Source: Petrotoga sp. UBA5851
GTDB lineage: Bacteria; Thermotogota; Thermotogae; Petrotogales; Petrotogaceae
Assembly (NCBI GenBank): GCA_002431635.1
Contig: DJGH01000071.1
Location: 12,516 to 28,631 of the forward strand
Direction of reading: 5' to 3'
Length of the DNA stretch: 16,116 nucleotides
A program made the translations under genes and the position numbers. Positions within the stretch are counted from its first letter, which is position 1, and each line of letters begins with the position of its first letter. Positions 14,922-16,116 of the stretch are shown in pieces. Below the pieces are notes generated by a model. It did no database searches. It worked only from the letters and a program-made list of their open reading frames with translations, and had not been told where the DNA came from.

Positions 14922-15957
14922 AACCGATTATCTTTGAAGCGGCTTTTCTCAATCTGTTCATTATAGCTATTCCTATGGCTTTATCCGGAACACCTTCAAT
15001 AATTATGGCATCATGAGATTTTTCATACTTTCTGAACATGGAAAATATTTTTGCGCCAATCTCGTATAGATTATTGATCGTTCCAATGCACTGCTTATCG
15101 TAGCCTATTGACTCAAATATATCTGCATGCTCTTTGAGAAATAAAAATATAGGATTCTCATAAAATGAAAGATTATCAGAAATTTGTAAAAGATCTATTT
15201 TCTGCTTATATTCAAAAAGAACTACCGGAACACAAGGACTGTAATGCCTGTACTTCATTCCTGGAGCAAGTGCTACATCAACAGTGCTCTGACCGTAAAC
15301 AAAATCAGGTATAATAACTTTACCGAAGACTTCCTCTATCTTTTCAGGGGGAATGGGTCCGGGTCTTAAAATAACCGGAGTATTTCCGGTAACATCAACC
15401 ACGGTAGACTCTATACCAAATTTCAAATTTCCTGAAGTAATTATATAGTCAACCTTCCCATTCATATCTTCTATTACATCTTCTGCATTGGTAGGACTGG
15501 GACGGCCTGATATATTGGCACTCGGAGCTGCTATCGGAAAACCTGAAAGTTCTATGAACTTTTGTGCAACCGGATGTGCAGGGAATCTTATTCCCACACT
15601 TTGTCTGGAAGCTGTGACTATATCTGGAATTATATCTCGCTTTTCCAGTACAAAGGTAATTGGACCGGGTACAAACTCACTGACCATATAAAGCAACTGG
15701 TCGCTTATATGCGCATACCTTTTGAATCCATCTATACAAGAAACATGGACAATCAAAGGATTATCAGAAGGACGACCCTTTGCTGCAAAAATTTTCTGCA
15801 CGGCATTCTTGCTTATGGCGTTTGCGCCCAAACCATAAACAGTTTCGGTCGGAAAAACAACCGTGGAATCATCCTTTATTTTTTCTGCTGCTTCTATAAG
15901 CTTTGATATATCTGGATTGAAATCATCTACCTCTATCTTTTTGGTCTGAATAAACAT
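14920..15957 (-). CDS. tsaC: threonylcarbamoyl-AMP synthase, Sua5-type
   Basis: Makes threonylcarbamoyl-adenylate from threonine, bicarbonate and ATP, the first step of the universal t6A37 tRNA modification. The YrdC domain fills about 1-205: FPTETVYGLG (35-44), KGRPSDNPL (60-68), VGIRFPAHP (121-129), APSANISGRPSPT (144-156), ESTVVD (183-188) and LRPGPI (197-202). A linker with APGMKYRHYSP (231-241) leads to the C-terminal Sua5 domain. The 345-residue length fits Sua5 rather than single-domain TsaC. The start is set at the ATG at 15955-15957, where AAGGTGAT precedes it at normal spacing; an ATG 15 bases upstream is weaker, and one at 16002 has no ribosome site. A housekeeping gene unrelated to the importer and convergent with it. 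Confidence 0.95.
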   Translation of the reverse strand: MFIQTKKIEVDDFNPDISKLIEAAEKIKDDSTVVFPTETVYGLGANAISKNAVQKIFAAKGRPSDNPLIVHVSCIDGFKRYAHISDQLLYMVSEFVPGPITFVLEKRDIIPDIVTASRQSVGIRFPAHPVAQKFIELSGFPIAAPSANISGRPSPTNAEDVIEDMNGKVDYIITSGNLKFGIESTVVDVTGNTPVILRPGPIPPEKIEEVFGKVIIPDFVYGQSTVDVALAPGMKYRHYSPCVPVVLFEYKQKIDLLQISDNLSFYENPIFLFLKEHADIFESIGYDKQCIGTINNLYEIGAKIFSMFRKYEKSHDAIIIEGVPDKAIGIAIMNRLRKAASKIIG

Positions 15958-16006
15958 ATTAATCACCTTCATAAATTTTACCTGCAGACTATGTATGTAC
16001 AAAAAT

Positions 16007-16012
16007 ATTATA
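16007..16012 (-). promoter_or_regulatory. possible -10 element of tsaC
   Basis: TATAAT on the leftward strand (16007-16012) lies about 50 bases upstream of the preferred tsaC start. The matching -35 is poor. The region 15958-16116 is AT-rich and otherwise shows nothing I can assign. Confidence 0.3.
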
Positions 16013-16116
16013 TATTCATTATTTGAACTTTTGATTCATATTTTTTTAAATTGTAGACTCAATTTACATTTTCAGGACTATGAAAGTTTTTTCATGTAGA
16101 ACTCAGAATTTCTTTG

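Noticed and set aside
15958..16002. Longer tsaC reading from an ATG at 16002
   Set aside because: No ribosome site there, and the extra residues are outside the conserved YrdC domain. AAGGTGAT supports the ATG at 15957.
16060..16100. Possible hairpin and short leftward frame at the right edge
   Set aside because: The stem is AT-only and about 6 bp with no good T-run context, and the frame is only 12 codons before a stop, too short to call.

Overview
The window is AT-rich bacterial chromosome with compact, strongly Shine-Dalgarno-led operons. The solute-binding protein has an ordinary signal peptide and no lipobox, and there is a possible FliT-like flagellar chaperone gene. Both point, weakly, to a low-GC diderm (double-membrane) bacterium. 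I cannot place it to genus, and I see no sign of recent transfer, insertion sequences, phage, CRISPR or RNA genes.

Layout. (1) 1-200: window edge, holding the probable tail of a rightward gene. (2) 201-3526, leftward: a tightly coupled set coding for a B12-binding radical SAM protein, a small helical protein, a small zinc-ribbon protein with an acidic tail, and malic enzyme, ending in a clear terminator. (3) 3626-8779, leftward: a peptidoglycan-sugar salvage operon of namZ (DUF1343), nagZ, murQ, a GntR/UTRA regulator and a BadF-type MurNAc/GlcNAc kinase, joined by 4-base overlaps or very short gaps. (4) 8780-9029: a divergent control region rich in palindromes and repeats. (5) 9030-14877, rightward: a complete Opp/Dpp-type ABC importer (binding protein, two permeases, two ATPases). 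(6) 14883-14921: a bidirectional terminator shared with the convergent tsaC/sua5 gene at 14920-15957.

How the genes may work together. The salvage enzymes all lack export signals. NamZ and NagZ would trim MurNAc and GlcNAc from the non-reducing ends of imported fragments. The kinase would phosphorylate the free sugars, and MurQ would turn MurNAc-6-phosphate into GlcNAc-6-phosphate plus D-lactate. No PTS transporter is present. The divergent Opp-type importer is therefore a natural candidate to bring in peptidoglycan fragments, with the GntR/UTRA protein as the likely local regulator acting at palindromes in 8855-8879. This link is inferred from gene order, not shown.

The point most worth checking is that namZ has no ordinary start codon for its conserved N-terminus. 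The reading frame, the Shine-Dalgarno sequence and a good promoter all point to an ATC at 8777-8779.
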